Below the pieces are notes generated by a model. It made no database searches and was not told the DNA's origin. It saw only the letters and a list, made by a program, of their open reading frames with translations. This document shows, one piece after another, positions 49,076 through 61,200 of a stretch of DNA of 64,000 bases; the stretch's first letter is position 1, and every line of letters begins with the position of its first letter. Source of the stretch: Luidia sarsii. Taxonomy: Eukaryota > Echinodermata > Asteroidea > Paxillosida > Luidiidae. The stretch is from positions 701,656-765,655 of the forward strand of contig OX465108.1 of assembly GCA_949987565.1 (NCBI GenBank), given 5' to 3'. The translations under genes and the position numbers were made by a program.

Positions 49076-51640
49076 CTTGACCTTGGTGGCGTTATAACCT
49101 GACCTGACAGTCTATGAACCGTAGAGGGCGGCCTTCTTGGTCTTTTTCAGTTTGAATATAACTTTAAGGCTGAGGAGTTTACTTCATCCTGTTAGAGAAT
49201 CAAAGAAAACAAGGTTCACTTTTTGCCTATTTCAAAAGAATAATAATTTCTATTTCTAGTTAGATGATATCGTAATTACACAAACTGATGCAGTTATTGT
49301 TCCACACTGTGAAAATGTTGGTCAAGTAAACGTTGGGATGTAATAATATCGTTGCTAAACATTTCAGTCTCGGGGCTGATAAGAGGGCCTGATGTTTCAA
49401 ATTCTACCAGGATTTTTCTCAATGCCATGCAGAAAGGTCCTGCTAGGATCGAAACGTCAGCTTTGTGCATTTGTTAGAAGTGGATATCTTTCGGTCATTA
49501 TCAGTGAGAAGTTTGAAACATTGTTTAAGACTTTAAAATTGAATTATCAAAACTGAGGATGGCCTGGACGTTTCGATCTTACAGCAGGACCGCTCTGAAA
49601 GGCAGAACAAACCGCATGCCCCCTGATAAAGGATTTTTCGTTTTGGTTATTTAAGTAGCTTAGAACCTTTCTGCATAATTATTACTCTACAAGCCTATAG
49701 GTCGTTGTTTTGGGTTGATTGCCATCATGGTTGTAGAGTACGGTACTTTATGTTACACTACCAACCAATGACTGCGAAAAATGCACAGATTCATGTCTTG
49801 TTGACAAGGGACTTGAGGCCATCCTGGCAACCCTGACATCACACGAACGGCCACCACGATTTCTAACTCCGCCAGTTCGGGATGTTTTTTATTGTCCTCA
49901 AATCTGAACTTTGGCAAATGAGGTACGGACAATGATGTCACCACTCCAGGTCTGCGGCGGGTTGATTAGGTCAATGGCCCGGTATCAAACACTTCACGTT
50001 AGCCTGGCAACGCTTGTGCATCCCTGCAGACCAACTTTCAAACCACTCTAATATTTCTGTTCACAAAATATTCAGTAGTAGGAACAAGTGTAACCAAACA
50101 ACGCTGAATAGCATCACTTAAGTCAAACAGATTAATTTCAACGCAAAGTTATGCAGAAATGTTACAAACTGCTGATTGACGTATATACCAAATAAAATTA
50201 CCTCAATTCTCATTGACCTAATGCTTCGATCCTTTGAAGACTTTTCTCAAAGGCAAAATGCCAAGGGAAGAAACAAGGGGAAAGGTATAACACGTTATGG
50301 ATGACCAAAAGATACGTGGATAAAGAAGGGAACTGGTAGCCATACCCGGGTTAGATAGTAGGGAAATGCAAGGAGGGAGTAACTGCATGTATAGATTAGA
50401 TTTCTGTAGAACATAATGAGGACGTATAGGTTGATCACCTAACCATACTGTCATCAGACTGGGAGTCTAGCCCGTCCTTCAGCTCACATTTCATGATTTA
50501 TTCAAACCTTTCTTCACAGCTTTCTCAAATAACGCAATGGTTCAGACCAAGAAAGCGTTCCGCTTTTAACAACTCCACTAATACCGATCAGATTTCAAAG
50601 AGAGAAATCTAAAACTTTCCCCATCGAGTGTAAACTTGGACTCGGATATTATATTACTTTCGTTTCACTTCTGGCAATAATAACCTTACTTGGTGTGTTT
50701 TTTTAAGATAAAAATGTTCCAGTTTAGCTGTGACGGTGGAAAAGATGAAAATGTTCAAGCATTTCTGATAAAATAAAACCCAGGGATGGGCAAAAGGTTG
50801 GCCAACGCTTCTTCAGTACCCCAGCCCAGAATAGAAATCCACACCGTGTTTTGTCAGTGTGTCGCATAATACCCCCTCCTTAGATTCATGGGTTTACATA
50901 AGAGGGATCGCTATCGTTTGCACACCCTTAGGGAAGGACATGCAACAGTTACACGGGGCTAATCGGCTCACTGGCCAGGCGTCTCTCAGCAGAGCAAACA
51001 CGGTGCTTTGTCGACCGTTAGATCGATGCGTTTGTCGCTGTGCATCTCCTAACGACACGCTGTTGCCTCAGTCCTAGTCACCCAGCTGCTATGTAAACCC
51101 AAGAGAGTAATCTAATTTGGAGCGCCAGACCCATGCACTCACTGCAGACTGCATGGTTTTCATCAAGGACTATAAGGGAGGTATCCTTGGTTATTAATAA
51201 ATCGTCCAGTTTATCGCTGCTGAATCTCAGAGGGAAGAGACAGGTTGAAGGCAACCTGTTTTCCATTCTATACCCTCGGTGACAGATTAATCACTTATAG
51301 CTTGTTGGATTGCAGGTGTTTTGTTGGTGCGATAACGGAAACCCTTGTACTACATGTACTGATGCCAATACGGCCCTATCGCGGTTGTTCCTATACGTTT
51401 TAAGAATAAATGCACACAGAACACATGTTTCTGATAAAGAGGACTTTGCATTCCTGTGTCGGGAGTCTTCTAGAAATATAATGTTGGACTGATAACAAAA
51501 TTATAAATCGTGAACTGAAACCCCGAGTTCTGCTTATGAGATTGAGGTAATTTAAAATTCAATTCAGTGTGAAACCGATGGAGTAAACATCATCTGAAAT
51601 ATCAAAAGGAGCATTGTCAAAGCACCTAATAAACTGGTAA
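49076..51640. other. Intergenic, upstream of the TEX45-like gene
   Basis: No supported coding exon was found. Decayed foldback hairpins occur at about 49385-49470 and 49560-49605, with an arm at about 50215-50250. The rest has only random short frames. It may hold the promoter and leader exons of the TEX45-like gene. Confidence 0.5.
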
Positions 51641-51641
51641 T

Positions 51642-51799
51642 CATAAAATTTAGTGGGCCTGACGTTTCGATCCTAGCAGGACATTTCTCAAAGGCCTTTG
51701 AGAAAGGTCCTGCTAGGATCGAAACGTCAGGCCCACTAAATTTTATGATTTGCATTTTGGTAATGTTAGTCAGTAAGCAGTTTGCAACATTTGTGTACA
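51642..51799. mobile_element. Complete foldback repeat copy
   Basis: There are two nearly perfect arms around a tiny loop: CATTTCTCAAAGGCC followed by TTTGAGAAAGGTCCTGCTAG. The right side continues to GCAACATTTGTGTACATC. This is one of the cleanest hairpins in the window. Confidence 0.9.
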
Positions 51800-53487
51800 T
51801 CAAAATGGTAATCACCTCACAAATCTAAACCCATTTTGCTCAGATGTCGATGTGTTTTAATGATTGTATAATGGCTGAATTCCCATTCCCGATCTTAATG
51901 TGATTCAATAAATTATATATTACTGATGATAATCATCCTCATACAAATCATAAAGAGAGAGAGAGAGAGAGCTGCTTTAAGTTAGGGGGCCAGGGGGATT
52001 TCACAAGGCTAATGCCATTTTACAGACAGGTCCCATGGTAGGATTGAAACACAAGGCACCCCTACAACTGTTGTCTTGGGACAACACATTCCAGTAACCA
52101 AGTAAACCCTCGTGAAATCATCTTGACACAGCAGTAGAAATGAGCCCCATCGAATGAATCAGACACTGATAAAATTATCATTCAGTGGTCTGAATGTCTT
52201 CAGAAATTGACGTTTGATCCCTGTACAGTCCAATTCGGCTCCGACATCTTGGGTGGAAAACAAACCGACCACTCGTGTCTATACGGGATGCTTGTGGATA
52301 AATAATTATGGTTTTCACCTCTGGAAATTCATCACTGAGTGTATTATAGGGTGGTGCGACCAGAACATGGAGAAATACAATCAGTGAACACGTTGGGTAA
52401 CGGAGATAGTGTTGGGCGAAATCGCTAACACAGTGATCACATCAGAAAATGGTTGTGGTTCACAGTGTTGCTATCTTACCAACACAACCCGACAGCTGGC
52501 CGGAGTTTTGACTCTGTCACCACAAACCAGTTGATAATTAGAACACTGGTCAAATTGTTGGTATTTTTTTACAGTGAAGATATGGATTCTGAACACTCTA
52601 CAGGGTGTTTGTGCCAACCAAACCAGATCTAACGGAAGTAAATTTTACAGCCCAACGTGTGACCTTGACCACTTTCCACTTTCCCAAAATATGTCAGTAG
52701 CTACGGAGACGACTCAATGTAAACACGACAGAAATCGAACTAAAATACAAGATTTTATCAATCTTACCTTCGGACAGCCTAGTCACAATCACCAATCAGC
52801 CCCCAGCGATGTTACTGACAAGAGTGATGCGATCAGAGCTTTCGATTCACCAGAATAATCATGATTTTTGCTCATAAGTCTGCAAGTTATAACATCGGTG
52901 GATACATTCAGTGGGTACCCACACACACTGTGGTTTTCTGGTTGGGTCGGGGTGTTGCTGGCCCGTGCTGCACTCTATGGGTGCCCCCAAGTTGCGTTGC
53001 CATGGGGACTGCGCTCCCCGCGTGTGACGGGACAATAACGCTCGTCAATGCGTGAGGGCGCTTTGATCAATGGCCAATAAAAAAAACATTGAAAGCTGAC
53101 GTCACAAAGGGGTAAGCCCGCTATGATGTTAGTACACGCTGTCTGATGGCAAGTTAGGGAACGATAATTATGAGCCTGACGTTTCGATCCTAGCAGGAAC
53201 TTCCCCACTGAGACAAAGTATTTTACAGAATCGTCAGGATGATTATCAACGGCGGTGTCACAATACTTAGATCGACGTAATAACGCCCCCACCTCTGCTT
53301 CCAAGGAATAACATCAAACCAAATATCCGATGATTCAATTTTAATATAATTTTCGGGGAATTGTTTTTTCAATCATTATTTTTTTAGAATCTCTCGAATG
53401 TAACATAACTTTTTTAACGTGTGGCTCGCATTGCGCCCTCACTCGGGAGGTTTTGTCCATTATTTTGGTTTGCGCGGTGCTTCAAAC
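51800..53487. other. Intergenic and PMF1 upstream region
   Basis: A short (GA)n run lies at 51954-51971. A 94-codon open frame at 52574-52858 has no splice context or family resemblance. A foldback half-arm is at about 53172-53200. CpG density rises toward 53480, as expected for a housekeeping promoter of PMF1. Confidence 0.45.
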
Positions 53488-55846
53488 ATGGCGACCACTC
53501 CAGACGGAATCTTAGAGGCGACTGAAACGTCGGTTATTGAGACGTCTAAGGATGAATCTGGTGAAAAAGAGGCCAAGAAGGAAACAGCAGTGACGGCCTC
53601 CGCCAGTGACGAAGGCTCTCATATGATCCGCCTTCGTGATGCTCTCCAAAAAACTGTCAAAAAATGTCTGGAAGCAGGGAGGTAGGCGATTTGATATTGC
53701 ACTGAATGAATAACCGATTGATTAATTGTATTTGTATTTGTAATAAAATAATTATTACAACTTCCGACTTGTTACAATACAACTGATATACACATACCCT
53801 TTGCACACTTAAGTTAACAACAATTTGCATGGAGAAAAATCACCATTCCTTTTTCCACAATCGTGCATAAACCTCCATGCATAATAAAGTAACATGTATG
53901 GCGTTGTCATATTATTTTTAGTTTTAATTTAAATTTTAATTTTAATCTAATTTTTGAATACTCCATTATTACTAACTAACTAAGGGAATACTGTAATTAT
54001 CCAAAGTTCTGCCCGACATTTATTCATAAGTTTTAATTCAAATAACTCCCAGCTTGTGAAAGTCATCAACAAAAACTTGAAACCTGTACAAAGTTGTAGC
54101 TGATTTTAAATGGTCTCTCTCAATATGTAGTGCATGAATCACGGCCTTGCCCACCTTCCTTCATTGACTTTCAGTTTGTCTTGAATTCCTTCTTGTCATC
54201 ACAGATACAGCAGTTTTGCTCGCAGTTATCACTTTGCCCACGAGAAGCGACCTCAAGCATTGCGCAGCATCAGGGAACAGTTCCTGGAAAATCTGGAGCT
54301 GTCCATCCAGGTTAGCAACTCACTGTTCCTGGAATTTAGTCAGCAATGAGAAAAGTCAGTCTTAGAATGTTTGAAGCCCGCCGCACACGAGAGCTATCTG
54401 CCGAGCTAAAAATCTCTGGAGGCCATTCATTACCTCAGCACGTAGCTCACCGTGTACGGTCAACTTTTGGTTAGATTTCTACTCTTGAGGCAGTGAAACC
54501 AATATCTATGTACCGCTAGTTAATTGTCCAGTTGCATAACCTGTAACTTTTCTAAAGTGTTCGCCTTTACATCTGATTAATTAACTGTGTTTTTTCAAAG
54601 TGTTCTCTTATTTGCTTTCTGTCGACAGCAAGAGCTTGATTTGATGATAAAGGAAGAGGGTCTGGTGAAACTCTTCAATGATCTGGACCAATTGATCCTG
54701 GACGCACCCACGCAATTGAGCCAACCGGCGTGGTAAGATTCAATGGCTTCTCACGGCTTTGGTTTTGGTTGACCTGCATCTGTTTGGAACCAGGCACATT
54801 GAAATATCAGGGGTGGATTTTACTAAGCCATGAGATTCATAGTATCTCAGCGTACAATGGATTTCCCATCATGTTATGACAGGCTGTATCGATCATACTC
54901 GTAGTCTTGAAATTGATCAAAACTTACAATGAGTTTGCTGAAAATTACTACAGGGTTTTGGATCATTTCTGGTTTAAAATAACACAAAAATGTTTCCAAC
55001 TGCGTACTGATTTATAGGACAGAAATGTGACCCAGTACGGTATGAGGATTCTCGTCCAAATTTGAGTTAAAATTTGAGACCTAATTTGCTTTCCAATGAT
55101 ATCAAAATAATTTCCATACGTTGCTGAACTCCAAAGTTACAACGTGAGAGATACGAGGCAACGCAAAATCATGGATACCACTTTTTGAGAAGAAAGGCTC
55201 TACAGTTTGAGGTGTTTTCTGGTCTTTTCTGGTAGGCGTCCGTCTGGGGACCCCGCTGAAGATTCTCGCAGTCACCTGGTCCAGCCCAAGCTGAGAGAGA
55301 AGGAGAGGCTGGGTCACCTCCTTGAGCAGGTGGAGCAGGAGAATCGACGACTCCACCAAGCCCTGCTGCCCCGTAAACACCATCTCCTAGACACCAAACA
55401 CAAGATTAATGAGAGGCTCAAGGAATTTGATAAGGTAAAAGAAAACACACTTGTATGCAATAATGGTGCAAACTGCTTGGAGTAAAATGACCAAAATGCT
55501 TATCTCAAAATTTAGCACGTTTCTCACTTTTCATTTCATAAGTTTTGAAGTTGAATGCTTGCAGTGACACCATTGTAAGAATAAATATAAAATACCTACT
55601 CCAGATGAGACTATTTTACAAAGTTTGAGAAACAAAACTTAAGGCATTTTTTTTTCAATTAAGCTATCTGCATTCAATGGTTAAATGCTTAGTTTTCTCA
55701 TTTTAAAGGAAAGGAAATGATATTTGGTATTTTGATAAATGAATCATTTGTGGCTATCGTTTTGTTTGTAGGCTGCTGCAGCCTGCCGCAAAGTCCCTAC
55801 TGATGAAATGGAGGAGATGAGCACGGTCCTGTCTAGCGCCACCTAG
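53488..55846 (+). CDS. PMF1: Polyamine-modulated factor 1 / Nnf1, MIS12 complex subunit (5 exons, 225 aa)
   Basis: PMF1 (Nnf1) is one of four subunits of the kinetochore MIS12 complex, which links inner centromere proteins to NDC80. Exons are 53488-53681, 54205-54310, 54629-54732, 55236-55434 and 55772-55846, totalling 678 nt in phase. The N-terminal 40 residues are Glu/Lys/Thr-rich and disordered. Then come LRDALQKTVKKCLEAGRYSSF (53-70 region) and FAHEKRPQALRSIREQFLENL. Helices around KEEGLVKLFNDLDQLI follow, then the hallmark QPAWRPSGDP across the exon 3/4 junction (about 132-141). A coiled coil spans about 150-200 (EKERLGHLLEQVEQENRRL). Human PMF1 is 205 aa with the same order of elements. 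The start lies in ACATGGCGACC, again YY1-like. Confidence 0.93.
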
Positions 55847-56359
55847 TGACGAGAATCGGCTAAAAGATTCCCGAGGGGGGGGGGGGCAAAGGTCACAACG
55901 GGAAGGACCCAATGGGCATCAATCTAGTACAGACAACAATTTTAACATCCATGTACCTTTTTGCGTATCTCCCAACAAGGATAACCACTTACCCTTGACT
56001 GTAGTACATAATGAGCATGAACTGGAAAATTAGCCTCACACTTTGTGAATCAGACCCGGGTCCAATTTCATAGAGCTGCTTAAGCATAGAAATCTGCTGA
56101 GAATGACACGTCTTTTCCTTGTAAACGGGATTACAAAGCACATAACAAAGCGATGAGAAATGCTTCTGACTTGAGTTCCAATATTCTTTAGTTAGCACGA
56201 GACAAAGGTGAAGTTTGTGTTAGCAAAGTGATCTTGTGAATCATGACATTTTGTGCTTAAGCAGCTCTATGAAAGCAGCCCCTGGTTGTGGTAATGTGGG
56301 GTTTCAGGTAGGGTTGGGTCAATGAAAGTACTCAACACGCCAATAGTTTCCACTCACAA

Positions 56360-56365
56360 AATAAA
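56360..56365 (+). terminator. Possible poly(A) signal for PMF1
   Basis: AATAAA lies about 510 bases after the PMF1 stop. Another AATAAA lies at about 57415, inside a duplicated segment. Confidence 0.4.
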
Positions 56366-56669
56366 CCAATGGCACCTGAGATTGATCTGACTATCTTACT
56401 AGTCCTTGAAACTGTCAACAATGTAATTAAACTTAAGAGATGGCTCTGGACGATTGGTGGAGTTGACATCGCCTAGAAACATTGAAATAATCCTTGAGTC
56501 ACTCCATCCATGAGCCTGCCTTACTCTTGGCTTTGGCTCTGGCTAGGGCTTTGGCTCTGGCTAGGGCTTTGGCTCTGGCTTGGGCTGCCTTTATCGTCCA
56601 AAAGCCAGGAAGCTGTTATTCTTTGCGCCGTGGTACCTTATTCACAAAGGAAGGAAAAGAAAACTACCA

Positions 56670-56905
56670 GTAGTTGACTATTTGGGAAGGCCACCATCTA
56701 AGGGCTGGACAGCTCAGATTGTAAGAGCGCTGGTGTGCCAAAGACTAGTTGACTATTTGGGAAGGCCGCCATCTAAGGGCTGGACAGCTCAGAATGTAAT
56801 AGCGCTGGTGTGCCAAAGACTAGTTCACTATTTGGGAAGGCCACCATCTAAGTGCTGGTACGCAAACCAGAGGTCTAGGCTTCATGTTCTGGTCCAATTC
56901 TTCAT
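56670..56905 (+). mobile_element. Tandem 5' parts of the tRNA-headed SINE-like element
   Basis: Three consecutive copies of TAGTTGACTATTTGGGAAGG plus CTAAGGGCTGGACAGCTCAG are truncated just after the anticodon stem, at a period of about 69 bp. Only the last continues into a decayed B-box region (56870-56895). A minus-strand remnant lies at 56995-57050. Confidence 0.85.
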
Positions 56906-57329
56906 AATTATTCAAAAGTTCCCAGTTTGAAAAGAAAAACGAATTAGCAGTTAGGTAGCTTTAACCAACTTATTAATGTAGAGATGACAATTTGAATGGT
57001 GGGGAGTTAAACTCAAGACCTCTGGCTTGGTATACCAGCACTCTACCACCCTGTTTACTTTAAGATTGAAGCAGATAGTTTACTTGCTTGTTACTTTTAA
57101 GATGGAATGAGTGCCAGTTTCCTAAAACCCGTCTTAGGCTCAGGCTTTGTATTTCTTTCTTTCGTCCATTTTAAAGTACAAGGCATGAAAACAGGAGGCC
57201 TTTGGCTTAATTTTTTTTTTTACGTTACACTGCATTTTGAAAATAGAGACGAAGCCGAAGCCTGGTTTTGGAAAAGGGCCAAAGAATGAAGAGAAGCCGA
57301 TACCTTGGGAAAAGGCCCACAATTTATTC

Positions 57330-57570
57330 TTACTTTCTATACCCCTGTAAATAATTATGTAAATACACAAATGTAATTTTAAGGCTTTCTTTAAATCCAT
57401 GGTCTGTATATGTTTTAATAAATCAATTTGACTGCCAACAGTTGTATAATTTGTGGTGTAATTATTGGAGTAAACCAGTGTGAGTCTTAGAGCCTTTTAA
57501 ACCCTGATCAAAAGGTGTTTGGAAAAACTGTGTTCCAAGCAGTTGTCTGTTTTATCAGAAATCTCGGAGA
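57330..57570. repeat. Duplicated segment, copy 1
   Basis: The stretch from TTAAGGCTTTCTTTAAATCC to CTGTTTTATCAGAA matches 59695-59900 with few changes. It contains an AATAAA and no gene. It may be the 3' UTR of PMF1 or of the neighbouring minus-strand gene. Confidence 0.85.
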
Positions 57571-58223
57571 TTATGGGTTTTTTAATCAACAGTATTCAAT
57601 AGTTAGGACTTATTGACCAATAATGATCAAAGTTGACATTTTCAACAGCGTTGGTGACAACGTTGGTTCAATATTAGCTAACATTATTTACATTAGATTA
57701 AGTGAAAAGACAGTAATAACACTGATTGTTAATAAAAATAACTAATTATCTGATCTCTGCAACTACAATCTAATATCAAGTAAAATCAAAGATTTCGAAC
57801 GTGACCTTTGCTAACAATGTAGGTCATTTCGTCATTGAGTTCGTGATGTCTGAGTTTCCATTACAAGTCATCTTCTCCCGTCCAAACTATACACTGTAAC
57901 AACTGGCTAGAAAAGTGTTGGGCAAAAGGACCGGGGGAAGGGGTGTGGCTCTGAGAAGAGCAACACCCTATGGACCATATCATTTGTCCAACTCTTGGTC
58001 TGGTTTTATGGGTTTTCTTTCCCATTTTTTCAAAATTTTGCAAAAAGTTCCAAGTCAGTTTTTCCTTAATTTGTAAGTCATCCTTAAACTGCCACAGAGC
58101 TTAAGTGTTACCCGTTTGTATTTGAATCAACGCTAGTCAAAACATTGGTTCAACATGGATCAACAAGTGAACTTTTAGAGAAGTGGAGACATCAGATCTT
58201 AGGACGTAGAGGGCGCTCGCTGA

Positions 58224-61200
58224 CTATTGTCCAAAGAACGGGTTGACCTGATGGTAGTGGCATCCCCCATGCATTGGTTCGTAGTCCATACCCTGGCTGC
58301 TGAATCCCTGCACACCAGCCAGAAGGCAGGAAACGTACGTGTTTGGAAGGCAGCCAATGCACCTGCAGTTGAGAGACAAGTGTTGAAGACAGGTTGGTAT
58401 AACACTTAACACACCATCTACACGATGCAGCCATCCTTTGAGATTCTGACTGTGAGAAAAGTCCTGCTAGCATCGAAACGTCACAACCTGTAGTAAATGT
58501 GTCTTTGAAAACCAACGCCTTTTCCTGAACCATGCATCTTCTCTGTCATCCAAAAGCTGAAACTAAAGGGTGGGGTTCGTTGTAGAGGATGAAGATTGGG
58601 AGGTCTTTTCAAAACGGAGTGTGATCTTCCACATCAAAGTCAAAGGCCTGAAGTTTCCAACCTTGTACTGTGAAAATGGAAGTTTTTGGAGACAAACCAT
58701 GAGGGGGATCCTAAGCCCAAATGCTAGGATTCACCATAGCGTGGAGCACTTGTGTAAAATAATTTATTCATCATCCGTAAAAATCAGTTTTAGTCAAGTC
58801 GTTTTGTTCAGATGTCTTTCTAAATATTTAACGTTCCCATGGGAGTGTCCTGTCGGTCACAACCAGGAATTGGCAATTTGAGTTAGAGTTACACTGGGTG
58901 ATGAATTTCACACATTTACACAGTCAACGATAAACAACCCAACAAATTATTAGTTATGGCCGACAAAAGACATCCTGGTTCACCTACCTGCAGTAGTCAT
59001 CTTTCCCATCCCCGTCCACATCCCTCATGTACCACGTGTTCATGTGGCCCGCGTCGAACCATCCCCCAGTGCTGTTGAAGTTGAACTCACTGGTACCCGT
59101 CATGCCAGCCAGGGCGCACGACAGGAAATAGTCGCCGGTCGAATTGATAACCACCCTGCGAGAAGAGGGAATTAATTCCTCCATCGTCAGTTTTCCCACG
59201 TCTTAAACAAGGTACCAGACTCAATTTATCTTGAGTCATGTTCAAAAACCCAGCAGGCATCGCTTCCAGGTCTGCCTAAAAAAAAAATTGATTCTTTGTT
59301 GAAGAAGTTTGGAAGTCTATTTTCAAAACGGAGTGTTATCTTAAAACCTGAAGCCAAAGACTTTCCGTTTCCACGTCTTGTTCTTACAAATGGTTGGAAG
59401 AACAGACCAAACCGGAGCCTGGGCTTAAGAAAGGATTCGGAAAAAGACCCCACACAGTTTTCTACAAACTCGACCATAGAAGGAACTTTCTCTAATGCCG
59501 AATCTGGGTGGATTGCAGCATGGTGCAGAGTGTTGGCATCCTACCTGCAGTAGTCATTGGCTGCACCCTGTCCCTGCACGTCCGCCCAGCCACGGAACAA
59601 GGAGGGGTCACCGAGGTCAACTACGTCATAGCGACGTGCTCTCACCATTCCCTGCTGCATGTTGTCCGTCGCTGTGTCTTCAATGGTATCTTATGTAAAT
59701 ACATAACAAAAATTAAGGCTTTCTTCAAATCCATGGTCTGTATATGTTTTAATAAATCAATTTGACTGCCAACAGTTGTATACATTGTGGTGTAACTATT
59801 GGGGTCAACCAGTGTGAGTCTTAGAGCCTTTTAAACCCTGATCAAAAGGTGTTTGGAAAAACTGTTCCAAGCAGTTGATTGTCTGTTTTATCAGAATCTG
59901 AGCAATCATTTTGGCGGGAAAGCACGATGGAAGTGCATTGGTATAGCATGTGCATCATGGAAATATGGATTCGTCCGAATTCGGATGAAGTGGTTTCATT
60001 TTACGCACGAGCCTAGAGGAGTCACTGGTCGGCTGCTGTCATAGACTTGCGTGTAAACTGAAGTCGTGGCCAAACATTTCGGCACCGTCTGTCTAGTGGT
60101 AATGTGGAACATAACGAACCAGATTAAGACTTTCAGAAAAAGGGAAAAAATGGCGGGGAAGAGAATTAATAATCAAGGAAAACCTGTTAGGTCAAATGTA
60201 ATGCTTTGCTTCCATGACTTTATATCACATTTACAAATGCCGATTTCAAAAGAGAACTGAGTCAACATGCTTCCAAATGTATATGTACAATAATATAGGC
60301 CTACCCCCAGCGAAGCACATGCCGCTATCTTTGCCGGGGAGCAGATTACAAGAGAATGATTCGGGCCAGTCCAAACCAAAGCTCTGCAGTACGTCATCAC
60401 ATCCGTCCCTTGCCAATTGGCAAAGCTCTCTACAAGGTGGATACGGTATCGATGTAGATCCATCACATCTGGTGGGTAAAAGAGTCAGTCATTCAATCAA
60501 TTAATAATCTTAAGTGTGTCATAAGAAAGGCAGTGAATTTATTGCTGTCTACAATGACCAAGAAGACGAAAAAAGAAATGACCAACAAAAACCAACCCCC
60601 CCCCCAAAAAAAATAAAAAATAAATAAATAATAATAATTGGTAAGCAGTTATCGACAGATTTATAATTATGTTTGGTTCTTGAAAATAAAAACCAACTAT
60701 AGCGTTTCAATCCTGGGAAAGATCTTTCCTTCAAAGACAAGATAAAGCAGTTGATGAGTTTCTGGGCTTAATAAGAGCCCTTCTGGACTAAACACTGGTT
60801 CCTACGAATAACTCAAGTGATACTGGAACCATCTAAGGGTTTGATGGCTCAGGTGATAGAGCGCTGGTACATTACGTTACTTACACATTGCATATTTTTA
60901 ACCAGTTAGTTTACCCTGGTCCTTTTTAAAAGAACAATTGAACGTACTTTGGTAAAAACAGGGAACAGATGAAGCTTGTGTAGTGGGGCGAACAGCCGCT
61001 CACAAGTGGGTGGAACGCTTGGAGCTGTGATTCTGTTTCGGCTTGGGTGGAGTGACCCATCGGGTTCGGGAAGGACGTGTAGTTGTAGCCAAGACTCGAT
61101 TGGCACATTGGCACGGTAATCATTTCACATGTGTCCTCACCTCCCGTGCTTCCCTCCGATGATAGACCTGTCGCCATGGCACGAACATAATACATGGAGA

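Noticed and set aside
52574..52858. 94-codon open frame upstream of PMF1
   Set aside because: It has no recognisable motif, no supporting splice sites and average base composition.
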